DNA of 64,000 nucleotides from Deltaproteobacteria bacterium (lineage in GTDB: Bacteria > Bdellovibrionota > UBA2394). The stretch's first letter is position 1; each line of letters opens with the position of its first letter. The notes below the pieces were generated by a model. The model made no database searches. It had not been told where the DNA came from and worked only from the letters and a program-made list of their open reading frames with translations. This document shows, in pieces, positions 7,657 to 16,967 of the stretch. A program made the translations under genes and the position numbers. Location of the stretch: positions 372,001 through 436,000 of the forward strand of contig JAFLCD010000001.1 in NCBI GenBank assembly GCA_017302715.1, given 5' to 3'.

Positions 7657-8880
7657 GTGAGCTCCGTCTTCGAACACAAAGCATTCAAATGGGGAATCGT
7701 AGGTGGTTCTTTCATTTTGATTTTTGCGATTATTAGCGGATTTTTTTTCAACCGTCATCTCGATCGCGTTCGAATCGAACAACAAATAGCTCAAAAGCAA
7801 AAAGAAGAATGGAATTACCAAGAAAAATTTCGCAGCGCCATGTATCGGATTCGACAAAATCTAAAACTTGAGCATTTTTTAGCGGCTTATAAGAACTTGG
7901 ATACGCTTCCAGTTCCTAAAGAATCTGATCAACTCATGATGGATGAATATATTGAAGTCCTGAATCGAATAGGAAAAGGCCTTCTCGCCAACCATTTGCT
8001 TAAAGAAAGCGAAGAAGTTTTTAGAACCGTGAGAAATTACGACGGTCAAATCGATCAAGCGAGTGAATCTTTAAGTCGAATTGAATCCAAAAGAAATTTA
8101 GATAGTGCGCGTTTGCATTATTCTCAAGGTGCAAAACTTTTTGAGCAAAAGCGATATCGAGATGCCGCTGCTGAATTGCAGAAAGCGGATGTCGAATTGA
8201 ACTCGGTTCAGAGTTTAAATTTTGATGACATCAAAGAAGATAAAGAAAAAGTTGCAGCGATTTACCGAGAGGCAAGATTTTTTATTAATCTCGATGATGC
8301 CGAATTACCTCTTCGCGAGGCCGAACAATTTCTCAAATTAAAAGATTTTAAAAAAACACAGACGTCTCTGAGTAAAGCCAATCAAGCTGTCAGTCGAGCT
8401 GCCTTTATTCATCCTGACGCGGCAGAAGTTAAAAAACTTCGTCAGCGAATTTTAGATATCGATGCTGAGATGGGATATTTGCTTCCAAATGCTACGCCGA
8501 TTTTCAATGCATTCGTGAAAGAGATGGTTGGAAAAACTCCTCACTATTTTTACTTAATGGATTACGAATTTACACCAACCATGGATAAAGATCGCTTCAT
8601 TACTTTAGGAATAAAATTTCAGCGTGATCAAACGGATCCCTATTTTGTGATTCGATATAGAATTTATTTTCAAAACGGTCGTGATGTTTTCAATGGCCAT
8701 TTTATTATGCCCTCCACTTCAAAAATCGCCGAAGATGGAATCGAATCTATTACCTATAAGCAAGAAATTCCTGAATTCTTTTGGAACGTCGGTGTTCGTC
8801 AGATGGAGATCAAGATTTTCGACAGTCACGATGTCATGGTTTCTCAAGTCTCTCGGGCTTTTCGTCGCCGAAATTCCTAA
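7657..8880 (+). CDS. Membrane-anchored TPR/coiled-coil-like protein
   Basis: The 407-residue product has one membrane segment near the N-terminus (about residues 13-32) and then a basic stretch. A long helical region with repeated Ala/Leu/Tyr patterns follows, such as HYSQGAKLFEQKRYRDAAAE, resembling tetratricopeptide repeats. The C-terminal quarter looks like a beta-rich domain (KFQRDQTDPYFVIRYRIYF). It probably faces the periplasm and acts as a scaffold, but I cannot name a family. The start is GTG, directly after a TATAAT/AAGGAG stretch; no better in-frame start is available. The gene is divergent from top6BA. Confidence 0.6.
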   Translation: MSSVFEHKAFKWGIVGGSFILIFAIISGFFFNRHLDRVRIEQQIAQKQKEEWNYQEKFRSAMYRIRQNLKLEHFLAAYKNLDTLPVPKESDQLMMDEYIEVLNRIGKGLLANHLLKESEEVFRTVRNYDGQIDQASESLSRIESKRNLDSARLHYSQGAKLFEQKRYRDAAAELQKADVELNSVQSLNFDDIKEDKEKVAAIYREARFFINLDDAELPLREAEQFLKLKDFKKTQTSLSKANQAVSRAAFIHPDAAEVKKLRQRILDIDAEMGYLLPNATPIFNAFVKEMVGKTPHYFYLMDYEFTPTMDKDRFITLGIKFQRDQTDPYFVIRYRIYFQNGRDVFNGHFIMPSTSKIAEDGIESITYKQEIPEFFWNVGVRQMEIKIFDSHDVMVSQVSRAFRRRNS

Positions 8881-8929
8881 GCTAAAATAAGGATTGAGAT
8901 CTAACGCCTGCCTCAGTAGTTTTGGCCGC

Positions 8930-11251
8930 ATGTCGTTTCTTGAAAAGCACTCCACTGAACTTAATTCAAAGCAGCTCGAAGCCGTTCGCACCGTGGATGG
9001 GCCCGTTTTAGTTTTGGCAGGCGCGGGTTCAGGAAAAACGCGAGTGCTTACGTATCGAATTGCGCATTTGCTTTTTGATTACCGCGTTCCCATGCATTCC
9101 ATTCTGGCTATGACTTTTTCAAACAAAGCGGCTCGCGAAATGCATGATCGTGTAAAAGTTTTGCTTGGCGATCAATCGACGGCACGCCTTCCTTGGATTT
9201 CCACTTTTCACTCTGTTTGCGCTCGAATTTTACGCGCTCATGGTGGACGAATGGGATACGGATCAGATTTTGTTATTTACGATGAATCCGAACAACTTTC
9301 GATGATTAAAACTTGCATTGAAAAATTGGAGATGGGGGAGAGAGATTTAGATCCTCAGTCGATTCATTCTAAGATCGGCAATTGGAAAAACGACGGCAAA
9401 ACTGCGGATGAAGTTGCAGATTTAGCCGTCAGCAGTTTTGATGAAACTTGCGCCATTGTTTATAAAACTTACACTTCGCAAATGCTCGCGGCGCAGGCTG
9501 TCGACTTCGATGATTTGCTTTTATACGCCTACAAACTTTTTAAGGATAATCCAGATCTTAAGCTCATGTATCAAGAGCAGTGGAAATATATTTTGATCGA
9601 TGAGTTTCAAGATACAAACGAGATTCAATACAAACTTTTAAAAGAAATGATCAACCCCGATACTAATATTTGTGTGGTGGGAGACGATGACCAATCTATT
9701 TACGGATGGCGCGGAGCAAAGATCGAAAATATTTTGCAATTCGATCAGCAATTTAAAAAGGCCAAAGTAATTAAGCTTGAACAAAATTATCGTTCGACCG
9801 GAAATATTTTAAAAGCCGCTGCGTCGGTAATTTCTAAAAATCAAATGCGCCACGAAAAAACATTGTGGACAGAATCTGGTGAGGGCCAAAAAATTCGCAT
9901 GGCTACTTTAGGCGATGATCGTGATGAAGCTGCATTCGTGGTGGGTGAAGCGAAGCGTTTGATTAAAGCGGGGACTCGTGCCGATCAAGTTGCGATTTTT
10001 TATCGAGTGAATTCTCTTTCTCGCGGATTTGAAGAAGAGTGTTTGAAGCAGCGATTGCCTTATCGAATTATCGGCGGCTTTCGTTTTTATGAGCGAAAAG
10101 AAATTAAAGATATTTTAGCTTACTTAAAAATTTTACTGAATCCTGCAGACGTGATGGCGTTTCGTCGAACGATCAATACGCCTTTGCGCGGAATCGGAAA
10201 AACCAGCATCGAAAAAATAGAAGGTTTTGCCGCATCGTCTGGGCTTCCTATTTCGCAGTGGATTATTGCTCAGCAAGTAGCGCCTATCACCGGTAAGGGT
10301 CGCGAAGGTTTTAAGAATTACCGCTCTTTTTTAGAGTGGGGTCAGCAAGCGGTCGATTCGACAGGAAGCTTTGTAGATTTGATTGTCGAGATGTTGAGGC
10401 GAATTAAATATATAGAGTCGCTTGAAGCGGAACCTTCCGAAGAAAATACTGATCGACTCGAAAATATTCGTGAATTTATGTCCGCAGTTCAGGAGTTCGA
10501 AGAAAATTGGAATCCTCCAGAAGTAACTGGTGCTGCAGATGCAGCCGCACCAAGTTCTTCGAGCTCAGAAACTCGCCAGAAGTTAAGAGATTTCTTAGAG
10601 AGAGTTTCTCTCATTTCAGATGTGGATCAACTTGACGATGTTTCAGATCAAGTGACCTTTATGAGTTTTCATGCGGCTAAGGGACTTGAATTTCATGTTT
10701 GTTTTATGACGGCAATGGAAGAGGGACTATTTCCTTCGGCGCGCTCGCTCGATGATTATTCACGTACCGAAGAAGAGCGGCGACTTTGTTATGTGGGCGT
10801 CACCCGAGCGCGCGAAAAACTATATTTAACTCGAGCTTCTCGTCGACGAACTTTTGGATCGATTAATTTTAATATTCCCAGCCGCTTCTTAAAGGATATT
10901 CCACCTGAAGTTTTAGAAACAGTTGTAGACGAAAGTTTTGACGATGATTCTTATTCGTATGAATCGGCCTCACGATTTAATCGGCAAAAATCTTCTTTTG
11001 GTTATTCAAAGGCGAAGGCTCGTTCTGCACCGGCGCAACAAACTCAAGAATGGATGAGCGATTTTGATTTTGATCAGCGTGTGGAAGAAGAGCGTTTTAC
11101 TTATCAAAAAGGTGATCGCATTGCTCACCCCAGTTTTGGCGATGGAATTGTTCAGCGCGCTGAGCGAATGGGCGAGGATGAATGCTTGACGATTGTATTT
11201 GCCGGTCGAGGTGTCAAAAAAGTTTTAGCCAAGTTTGTGACGAAGCGATAG
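8930..11251 (+). CDS. pcrA: ATP-dependent DNA helicase PcrA/UvrD (SF1A)
   Basis: The 773-residue protein has all SF1A helicase motifs. They are the Q-motif region (LNSKQLEAVRTVDGP), Walker A GAGSGKT (31-37), Walker B ILIDEFQDT, QNYRSTGNIL, VTFMSFHAAKGLEF and ERRLCYVGVTRAREKLYL. The C-terminus (YQKGDRIAHPSFGDGIV) matches the Tudor-like tail of PcrA that binds RNA polymerase. It unwinds DNA 3'-5' in repair and replication-transcription conflicts. I start it at ATG 8930, where alignment with the family begins. An in-frame TTG at 8894 adds 12 residues and has AAGGA right against it. Confidence 0.93.
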   Translation: MSFLEKHSTELNSKQLEAVRTVDGPVLVLAGAGSGKTRVLTYRIAHLLFDYRVPMHSILAMTFSNKAAREMHDRVKVLLGDQSTARLPWISTFHSVCARILRAHGGRMGYGSDFVIYDESEQLSMIKTCIEKLEMGERDLDPQSIHSKIGNWKNDGKTADEVADLAVSSFDETCAIVYKTYTSQMLAAQAVDFDDLLLYAYKLFKDNPDLKLMYQEQWKYILIDEFQDTNEIQYKLLKEMINPDTNICVVGDDDQSIYGWRGAKIENILQFDQQFKKAKVIKLEQNYRSTGNILKAAASVISKNQMRHEKTLWTESGEGQKIRMATLGDDRDEAAFVVGEAKRLIKAGTRADQVAIFYRVNSLSRGFEEECLKQRLPYRIIGGFRFYERKEIKDILAYLKILLNPADVMAFRRTINTPLRGIGKTSIEKIEGFAASSGLPISQWIIAQQVAPITGKGREGFKNYRSFLEWGQQAVDSTGSFVDLIVEMLRRIKYIESLEAEPSEENTDRLENIREFMSAVQEFEENWNPPEVTGAADAAAPSSSSSETRQKLRDFLERVSLISDVDQLDDVSDQVTFMSFHAAKGLEFHVCFMTAMEEGLFPSARSLDDYSRTEEERRLCYVGVTRAREKLYLTRASRRRTFGSINFNIPSRFLKDIPPEVLETVVDESFDDDSYSYESASRFNRQKSSFGYSKAKARSAPAQQTQEWMSDFDFDQRVEEERFTYQKGDRIAHPSFGDGIVQRAERMGEDECLTIVFAGRGVKKVLAKFVTKR

Positions 11252-11291
11252 TGAGCCAAAGAATCACAAACAATGAAAAAAAAGTAAATCT

Positions 11292-11307
11292 TGGCATGAA
11301 AGTTGCA
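11292..11307 (+). promoter_or_regulatory. Putative sigma-54 promoter
   Basis: TGGCATGAAAGTTGCA matches the -24/-12 consensus with one mismatch and exact spacing. The predicted start at about 11318 leaves a 15-nt leader that carries GAGGAG before the ATG at 11333. Confidence 0.65.
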
Positions 11308-11332
11308 TGATAAACAGTTTTGAGGAGAATTT

Positions 11333-12115
11333 ATGGCAAATATTCTGGTTCGCTCATTTATAGTTTCCCTGGCGTTCGTATTAGTAAAAGTCGAGCAGGC
11401 TTCGTCTCAGAGTCCTATCCAGGTTTTTCTCGGCGATGCTCACATTGAAAAATTACTATTCGATGAGATCTCATATGAGATCAAACCGGGAGAATTTAAA
11501 TATGTGCGAGAGTTTAAGAGAAATAGCGATATCACTTTCATTGAAAGAAATGAAAAGCATTACTTACTTTTTGAGCAAAAATTTTCTAACGGCGAAGTCT
11601 CAGGATTCTCGTTGATCGATTTAGGAAAAGACGATCGTGCACTTACGGGCTTAACTTTTTATAAGAACGAGCGACAAAAAGCAGAAGCTAAGTATGCAGA
11701 AATAGAATTGAAAATGATGAAGTTTTCGAGAGAAAGACGATCACTCTATAATGCAAACAAATCGGACGAAGATCCTCAGGTTAAGCTAATCAATTCAAAG
11801 ATGGATGATCTTCAAAAAGAAAGTCATGAAGTGGCGGTTCCAACTCTAAATTATCGTGAAGACTTGAATGCTTTAGTCGTGCGTTCTGAGGGCAAAGAAG
11901 TTCCTTTAGTTTATGCATTTACAATCGCTCTGGATGTAAAAAAAGTTCCTGCCAAAGCTTTCAGGCGGTCGGTCACTCAAAAAGAAGATGAATTAATTTC
12001 TGCTGGAGAGCTTGATTTCACACTTCGCGAGGCACCTGCTGCTGTTCATGAAGAGGACATCGAAAAGAAAATCTTCGAGAATATCGACAAAAAGTCTGCT
12101 CCTGGCTGTCCTTAG
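11333..12115 (+). CDS. Exported protein of unknown function
   Basis: The 260-residue protein has a signal peptide (MANILVRSF, hydrophobic core, cleavage near ASSQSP). The mature part starts beta-rich, then has a charged helical stretch around residues 115-160, and ends in an acidic segment with a final Gly-Cys-Pro. No family is recognised. A strong GAGGAG lies upstream of the ATG and a sigma-54-type promoter 41 nt upstream. The convergent tsaC gene begins 46 nt after the stop; that gap has only a weak CTGA/TCAG hairpin followed by T-rich sequence. Confidence 0.6.
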   Translation: MANILVRSFIVSLAFVLVKVEQASSQSPIQVFLGDAHIEKLLFDEISYEIKPGEFKYVREFKRNSDITFIERNEKHYLLFEQKFSNGEVSGFSLIDLGKDDRALTGLTFYKNERQKAEAKYAEIELKMMKFSRERRSLYNANKSDEDPQVKLINSKMDDLQKESHEVAVPTLNYREDLNALVVRSEGKEVPLVYAFTIALDVKKVPAKAFRRSVTQKEDELISAGELDFTLREAPAAVHEEDIEKKIFENIDKKSAPGCP

Positions 12116-12161
12116 ATCTTTGCCTCAAGGACTGACTATTTCAGAATATAGGATTTTCTTT

Positions 12162-13091
12162 TTAATAAGTTTTCGAAGAGGCGCGGGTTAGTCGATCCCA
12201 AATGGGGAGCCAATCCGCCGATGAATGATTGGGTTTCTTTAAGACGATGAGAGCATCTAATTTTTTATTCGAAAGTTTTCGCATGGATTCATAGAGTTGA
12301 CGGGCTGCAATGGCAGGGGAGGTGTCCAGTTCTAATTCTTTCCAATTCTGATTTTGAATCTGAGACGAAATTGTTTCCGCAGAAACTTCACCTTCAAAAA
12401 TATAGAGAGGGATTTTAGGTTGATAGTGATGCTTTAAATGCCCAGGCGAAGCAGAACTTTCAGCATATGAAATTCTGGCATGAGGAGTGGCGTCCCTCAA
12501 CATTTTTTCTGAAATCATTCCCGGGCGTAAAATTAAAATTTTTGTATCTTCAATCGCAATCACGGTGGATTCAAGTCCCACTTCGCAAGTCCCACCGTTT
12601 AAAACAAAAACTTCTTCTTTAAATTCCGATTTTACATGCTCAGCAGAAGTAGGAGATGTTTTTCCAAATTTATTAGCGGAAGGGGCAGCAAGCGGCCCAA
12701 CTTGATCGATAAGCTCTAAAGCTACCGAATGTTTTGGCATGCGAATGCCGACGGTGTCTAGGCCTGAAGTGATCATCGAATTTAATTTTGTATTTTTCTT
12801 AAGCACCATCGTCAGTGGACCTGGCCAAAAGTTTTTCGCCAAAATTTCAGCAAGAGCCGGCCATTCACGAACGATATCTTCTTTTTGATGCAAATTTGAA
12901 ATATGCACGATGAGCGGATCAAAACTTGGGCGCTCTTTAACTTTAAAAATTTTTGAAATTCCTTCTTTCGAAAAAATAGAAGCCGCAAGTCCGTAGACTG
13001 TTTCAGTCGGAATGCCGACCACTCCATCCTTATTTAAAATATCAGCGGCGCGAGAAAGTTCTCGCGAAATTTTAGTTGAAGAAGATTTCAT
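12162..13091 (-). CDS. tsaC: L-threonylcarbamoyladenylate synthase (Sua5/TsaC)
   Basis: The 309-residue protein makes threonylcarbamoyl-AMP from threonine, bicarbonate and ATP, the first step of tRNA t6A37 synthesis. The YrdC domain shows PTETVYGLAAS, the KVKERPSFDPL substrate loop and SANKFGKTSPTSAEHV. A linker (SPGHLKHHYQPKIPLY) and an extra C-terminal domain make it the longer Sua5 type rather than short TsaC. It lies 4 nt downstream of the HD-GYP gene and is probably cotranscribed with it. Confidence 0.9.
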   Translation of the reverse strand: MKSSSTKISRELSRAADILNKDGVVGIPTETVYGLAASIFSKEGISKIFKVKERPSFDPLIVHISNLHQKEDIVREWPALAEILAKNFWPGPLTMVLKKNTKLNSMITSGLDTVGIRMPKHSVALELIDQVGPLAAPSANKFGKTSPTSAEHVKSEFKEEVFVLNGGTCEVGLESTVIAIEDTKILILRPGMISEKMLRDATPHARISYAESSASPGHLKHHYQPKIPLYIFEGEVSAETISSQIQNQNWKELELDTSPAIAARQLYESMRKLSNKKLDALIVLKKPNHSSADWLPIWDRLTRASSKTY

Positions 13092-13095
13092 AGGA

Positions 13096-13884
13096 TTAAA
13101 TAAACGCAGGTTCCGTAGGTGATTTATCTTTCTGAGGGTGAATGATTAGTCTTCCTGTTTCTTTTAACCAATCAATAAACGCTTGCACACAATTTTGATC
13201 GAGTTGCGTTCCTGCGGCCTTCACAAGTTCTTTAACTGCAACATCGGTCGGCATTCGTCTGCGATAAGGTCTATCGCTCGTCATCGCATCCCATGTGTCT
13301 GCTACTTGAATAATTCTCGCGCCTAGAGGAATTTCGTCGCCTTTAAGGCCAAGGGGATAGCCGCTTCCGTCTTGTCGCTCGTGGTGATGTTGGATAAGCG
13401 GAATATGTTCTTCCAAAAAAGAAAGAGAAGACAGGATGCCTGCCGCAAGATCAGGATGAGATTTCATCAGCGCAAATTCTTCTTCGCTTAAATTCGCAGG
13501 CTTTAGCAAAATGCGATCGTAAACTCCGATTTTTCCAATATCGTGAAGTAAACTTGCATCATGTAAAATTTCGAGCTCGTGATCCGAAAGCTTAAGTCGT
13601 TTGCCGATCGCCATCGAATATTTATTTACGCGCTCAGAATGTCCTTTGGTGTAAGAGTCGCGAGCTTCAAGTGCTTGAACAAGAGCTTCAATGCTGCCGA
13701 TGACATTTTTGTCGATCGTTCGAGAGGCGCGTTGAACTTCGTTGTAAAGTTGCTCGATGGTGTTGAGTTGAAACCCCTGCTTTTTGACCTGTTTTCGCAG
13801 GCGCTTTGAATAGATTCCAAACAAAATGAGGCTGAGAGCGAGACACCCGACAAAGCTGCTTAGAATCAGGGTTTCAGCGTGCAT
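13096..13884 (-). CDS. HD-GYP phosphodiesterase, membrane-anchored
   Basis: The 262-residue protein has one N-terminal membrane segment (about residues 6-24), a helical linker and an HD-GYP domain. The metal-binding motif is LLHDIGKIGVYD, and the GYP motif is present as QDGSGYPLGLKGDEIPL. VADTWDAMTSDRPYRRR also fits the family. Such enzymes hydrolyse cyclic di-GMP. No sensor domain precedes the catalytic part, so the input is unknown. The GGDEF protein at 50537 is a possible opposing enzyme in the same window. Confidence 0.88.
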   Translation of the reverse strand: MHAETLILSSFVGCLALSLILFGIYSKRLRKQVKKQGFQLNTIEQLYNEVQRASRTIDKNVIGSIEALVQALEARDSYTKGHSERVNKYSMAIGKRLKLSDHELEILHDASLLHDIGKIGVYDRILLKPANLSEEEFALMKSHPDLAAGILSSLSFLEEHIPLIQHHHERQDGSGYPLGLKGDEIPLGARIIQVADTWDAMTSDRPYRRRMPTDVAVKELVKAAGTQLDQNCVQAFIDWLKETGRLIIHPQKDKSPTEPAFI

Positions 13885-14009
13885 AGCACCTTAAAATAGC
13901 ACAAATTCGACATCTAGGCGATTTGCTCCGTCCCCCCTCTAAGGTCGCCATTTTACTGATTTTTTAGGTGGATTCGAAAACCAAAGGCTCTTAGTCTTCC
14001 CACTTTACC

Positions 14010-14849
14010 ATGATGAAGGATCAACAATATCAGACGGCCGCGTTCACACTTTCTGAGAAGAAGCATTCATACGGAAAAAATATTCATCTTTTAAACGCGC
14101 CTTTTCATGAAAAATTACTCTCGCGTTTTTGCACCGAAAAAGTCGTGCAACCTGAAGCCAATACATTGGTCAGATCGCTCACTGAATTCATGTTGAGCCA
14201 AGCGGTGAATTTGCTTTTTCCCCGCTCCAAGCAAGTCGTCAAAACGAGAATGTCTTCGATGCATAAAGAAGCTGAATTCGAAGCCGAACTTTTAGATGAA
14301 AGTACAAAAGTTATCGTTGTCGATTTGATGCGTGCGGGAATTTTACCTTCGCTCGTTTGTTACGAAGGTCTTCATGAATTTTTGCCTTACAAAAATCTTA
14401 GGCAAGATCATATTTTGCTCAACCGAAAAACCAATGAAAAAGAAGAAGTGGTGGGCATCAACTTAAGCGGACATAAAGTCGGCGGCCCTGTGGATGGAGC
14501 TTTTGTTTTGCTTGCGGATCCAATGGGAGCGACAGGCTCGACGATTTGCAATATCATTTCTTTTTACAACGATCATTTGACTAAAATAAATCCGAGTTAC
14601 AAGGGCAAGCCTCTTAAATATATCGCACTTCATTTCATTGTGACTCCTGAATATTTAAGCAAAGTAAAAACTTATTCTGATCAGCTTGAAGTCTTCGCGC
14701 TTCGATTGGATCGAGGTTTAAGCTCCGCCGAAATTTTAAAAGCGCCTCTCGGAGAAAAATGGAGTGAAGAAAAAGGCTTGAACGAAAAGCAATATATTGT
14801 TCCCGGTGCGGGCGGCATCGGAGAGATTCTGAATAATTCTTTTGTTTAA
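14010..14849 (+). CDS. upp: Uracil phosphoribosyltransferase-like
   Basis: The 279-residue protein has the PRPP-binding loop VLLADPMGATGSTICNI, an upstream VVDLMRAGILPS segment, and the C-terminal LRLDRGLSSAEIL and PGAGGIGEILNNSF. These correspond to uracil-binding and closing segments of UPRTase. It is about 70 residues longer than the Escherichia coli enzyme, mainly at the N-terminus and in a middle insert. It would convert uracil and PRPP to UMP. The gene lies 15 nt upstream of hpt, forming a nucleobase salvage pair. Substrate specificity is inferred. Confidence 0.8.
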   Translation: MMKDQQYQTAAFTLSEKKHSYGKNIHLLNAPFHEKLLSRFCTEKVVQPEANTLVRSLTEFMLSQAVNLLFPRSKQVVKTRMSSMHKEAEFEAELLDESTKVIVVDLMRAGILPSLVCYEGLHEFLPYKNLRQDHILLNRKTNEKEEVVGINLSGHKVGGPVDGAFVLLADPMGATGSTICNIISFYNDHLTKINPSYKGKPLKYIALHFIVTPEYLSKVKTYSDQLEVFALRLDRGLSSAEILKAPLGEKWSEEKGLNEKQYIVPGAGGIGEILNNSFV

Positions 14850-14864
14850 AATGCGGAGATTAAA

Positions 14865-15398
14865 ATGAGCGGATATAAAGTACTTATTTCGGAACAGCAA
14901 ATTCAAAAAAGAATTGCGGAATTAGGCGCCGAGATTTCTCAAAAATTAAAATCCAGTTCAGATAAGCCTCTGGTTGTGATTGGAGTTTTAAAAGGCAGTT
15001 TTATTTTTTTAGCGGACCTGGTCAGAAAAATTTCTACTCCGCTAGAAATTGATTTTGTCGAAGCTTCTTCTTACGGCGCAGGCACCACATCATCAGGCGA
15101 AGTAAAATTAACTCGCGATATTAAAATTCCTATTGCTGGCCGCGATGTGATTTTAGTTGAAGACATTGTCGACACCGGCCACACGATTTCATTTTTGACT
15201 CAACATTTGGCAGCACATAAGCCGAGATCTATTTCTGTAGCATCGCTTTTGTTCAAACCCGCGCGACAAATCAAAGAAGTGAAGATTGATTTTCTAGGAT
15301 TTACGATCGACGATTATTTCGTGATTGGTTACGGCCTCGATCTCAATAATAAATTTCGTGAGATCAAAGAAGTTGTGATTTACGAGCCTTCAAAATAA
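14865..15398 (+). CDS. hpt: Hypoxanthine phosphoribosyltransferase
   Basis: The 177-residue protein has the type I PRTase PRPP loop VILVEDIVDTGHTISFL and the LVVIGVLKGSFIFLADLVR segment typical of Hpt. The C-terminal FTIDDYFVIGYGLDLNNKFR is the purine-contacting region. Length is standard. It salvages hypoxanthine and/or guanine. It sits between upp and ridA on the same strand, consistent with nucleobase salvage from degraded nucleic acid. Confidence 0.93.
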   Translation: MSGYKVLISEQQIQKRIAELGAEISQKLKSSSDKPLVVIGVLKGSFIFLADLVRKISTPLEIDFVEASSYGAGTTSSGEVKLTRDIKIPIAGRDVILVEDIVDTGHTISFLTQHLAAHKPRSISVASLLFKPARQIKEVKIDFLGFTIDDYFVIGYGLDLNNKFREIKEVVIYEPSK

Positions 15399-15410
15399 AT
15401 GGAGAAAAAT

Positions 15411-15794
15411 ATGCAGGAGTTATCTGTGATAGCAACAAACGACGCCCCTCAAGCGATTGGTCCTTATTCCCAGGCCGTCCGAGCTGGAAATTTACTTTTT
15501 TGCTCGGGTCAGATTCCACTCGATCCAAAAACTCAAGCGCTTGTGACGGGTGATATTAAGACCCAGACGGAGAGAGTTTGTTTGAATCTTCAAGGTGTTT
15601 TGAAGGCTGCAGGTCTTGATTTTTCTCGAGTCGTCAAAACCACATGCTTTTTAAAAGATATGAATCAATTTACAGATTTTAATTCTGTTTATGAGAAGTT
15701 TTTTGGATCAGCTAAGCCCGCTCGCGCTACTGTCGAAGTGGCTCGGCTTCCAAAGGATGTATTGGTAGAGATTGAGCTTGTAGCAAGCTTTTAG
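15411..15794 (+). CDS. ridA: RidA family deaminase
   Basis: The 127-residue protein matches RidA/YjgF: SVIATNDAPQAIGPYSQAV at the start, LLFCSGQIPLDP, a central VVKTTCFLKDM and C-terminal RATVEVARLPKDVLVEIE with the conserved Arg. RidA hydrolyses reactive enamine/imine intermediates from PLP enzymes. The ribosome-binding site decides the start: GGAG at 15401-15404 is 6 nt from ATG 15411, whereas an in-frame ATG at 15399 directly abuts the hpt stop codon with no such site. Confidence 0.92.
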   Translation: MQELSVIATNDAPQAIGPYSQAVRAGNLLFCSGQIPLDPKTQALVTGDIKTQTERVCLNLQGVLKAAGLDFSRVVKTTCFLKDMNQFTDFNSVYEKFFGSAKPARATVEVARLPKDVLVEIELVASF

Positions 15795-15835
15795 TCTTTC
15801 TCGTCATTCTTAGACTTTTAAGTTAATCTTTTTGC

Positions 15836-16957
15836 GTGTCTATTTCTGGCCTGCTTTCAACCATGAACCTGCCCGAACTCCTTCAGTGGATTAAGTTCGG
15901 ACAAAAAACGGGCACACTTATTTTTGAAAGACGTTCGGTCGTCAAAAAAGTTTTCGTAGAAGACGGCCTCATTATTTCGGCGAGTTCTAATGATCCCAAA
16001 GAATATCTCGGCCAAATTCTCATCTGCTTCGGTTGGATTGATGAAGCCCAACTTAAAGAGGCGTTTGAGTTGCAAGCTTCGACTAAAAAGCTTTTAGGAA
16101 AAATTTTGTCGGAGACTTACGGAATTAAAGAAGAAAATATTCTTAAAGCCTTACGCATTAAAATCGAAGAAACGATTTACGATCTTTTCTTATGGGAAGA
16201 CGGAAGATTTATTTACGCCAACGAAAATATTTCGATTCCCAAGGAATCCTGTCTTGATACCGCCATTACGATTGATCAAGTGACCTTTGAAGGTGCTCGA
16301 CGTTCAGATGAATGGAAAGAATTTCGAAAATCTTTTCCTTCTGACAATGTGATTTTTAAATATAAAGGCGAAAAAAAATCCCTCGGAGATCTGGGTAGGG
16401 ATTTTATTATCCAAAAAATTTACGATTCGATAGATGGCGAAAAAACCATGCGAAGAATTATTTTAGAAACCCATGCGCCTGAGTACCGAGGTTTTGAAGC
16501 TTTCGCTAAATTATTTTGGGCGGATTTTGTCGAAGCGAGCAAAAAAGGTATTGTTCGCGAAGCTGCACCTTCAGCCAATGCGGGCTCGCTTTTGCAAAGA
16601 GCGATTGAGCATTACAAATCGAATGAGTTCGAAAAATCCTATTTGCTGGTTGAAGAATCTTTAAGAAGTAATCCGAGCGACGAAGAGGGGATGACGCTCA
16701 ACAATTTGGTAAAAGAATCTTATTTAAAATTACTTTATCAAAAGTGTCCCTCGGATGCGATTCCTGAACTCGCTATCGATATTTCTGAGTTGAGTGAGAA
16801 AGTTTTCTCTTCGCACGATGGATTTTTGGCTTCACGCGTGAATGGTCAATGGGATGTAAAAAGTTTAATGATGATTTCTCCGCTCGGTGAGCTAGAGTCA
16901 CTCAGAATTTTAAATCGATTGGCGGACGAAGGTGTCGTTCGCTTTAAAAGAACATAA
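15836..16957 (+). CDS. DUF4388 (PATAN-type) protein
   Basis: The 373-residue protein opens with a DUF4388 domain: SISGLLSTMNLPELLQWIKF, then GTLIFERR and VFVEDGLIISASSNDPKEYL. This domain is common in signalling proteins of myxobacteria and Bdellovibrionota. A second helical region (about 60-120) also resembles DUF4388 proteins. The C-terminal part has TPR-like helices (LQRAIEHYKSNEFEKSYLLV) and a final winged-helix-like segment. The start is GTG. The gene is 10 nt upstream of asnS. The role is presumably regulatory and is otherwise unknown. Confidence 0.75.
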   Translation: MSISGLLSTMNLPELLQWIKFGQKTGTLIFERRSVVKKVFVEDGLIISASSNDPKEYLGQILICFGWIDEAQLKEAFELQASTKKLLGKILSETYGIKEENILKALRIKIEETIYDLFLWEDGRFIYANENISIPKESCLDTAITIDQVTFEGARRSDEWKEFRKSFPSDNVIFKYKGEKKSLGDLGRDFIIQKIYDSIDGEKTMRRIILETHAPEYRGFEAFAKLFWADFVEASKKGIVREAAPSANAGSLLQRAIEHYKSNEFEKSYLLVEESLRSNPSDEEGMTLNNLVKESYLKLLYQKCPSDAIPELAIDISELSEKVFSSHDGFLASRVNGQWDVKSLMMISPLGELESLRILNRLADEGVVRFKRT

Positions 16958-16967
16958 AGGATGCCGA

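Noticed and set aside
12116-12161. Bidirectional terminator between the exported protein and tsaC
   Set aside because: Only a 4-bp stem (CTGA/TCAG) precedes the T-rich stretch, too weak to call.
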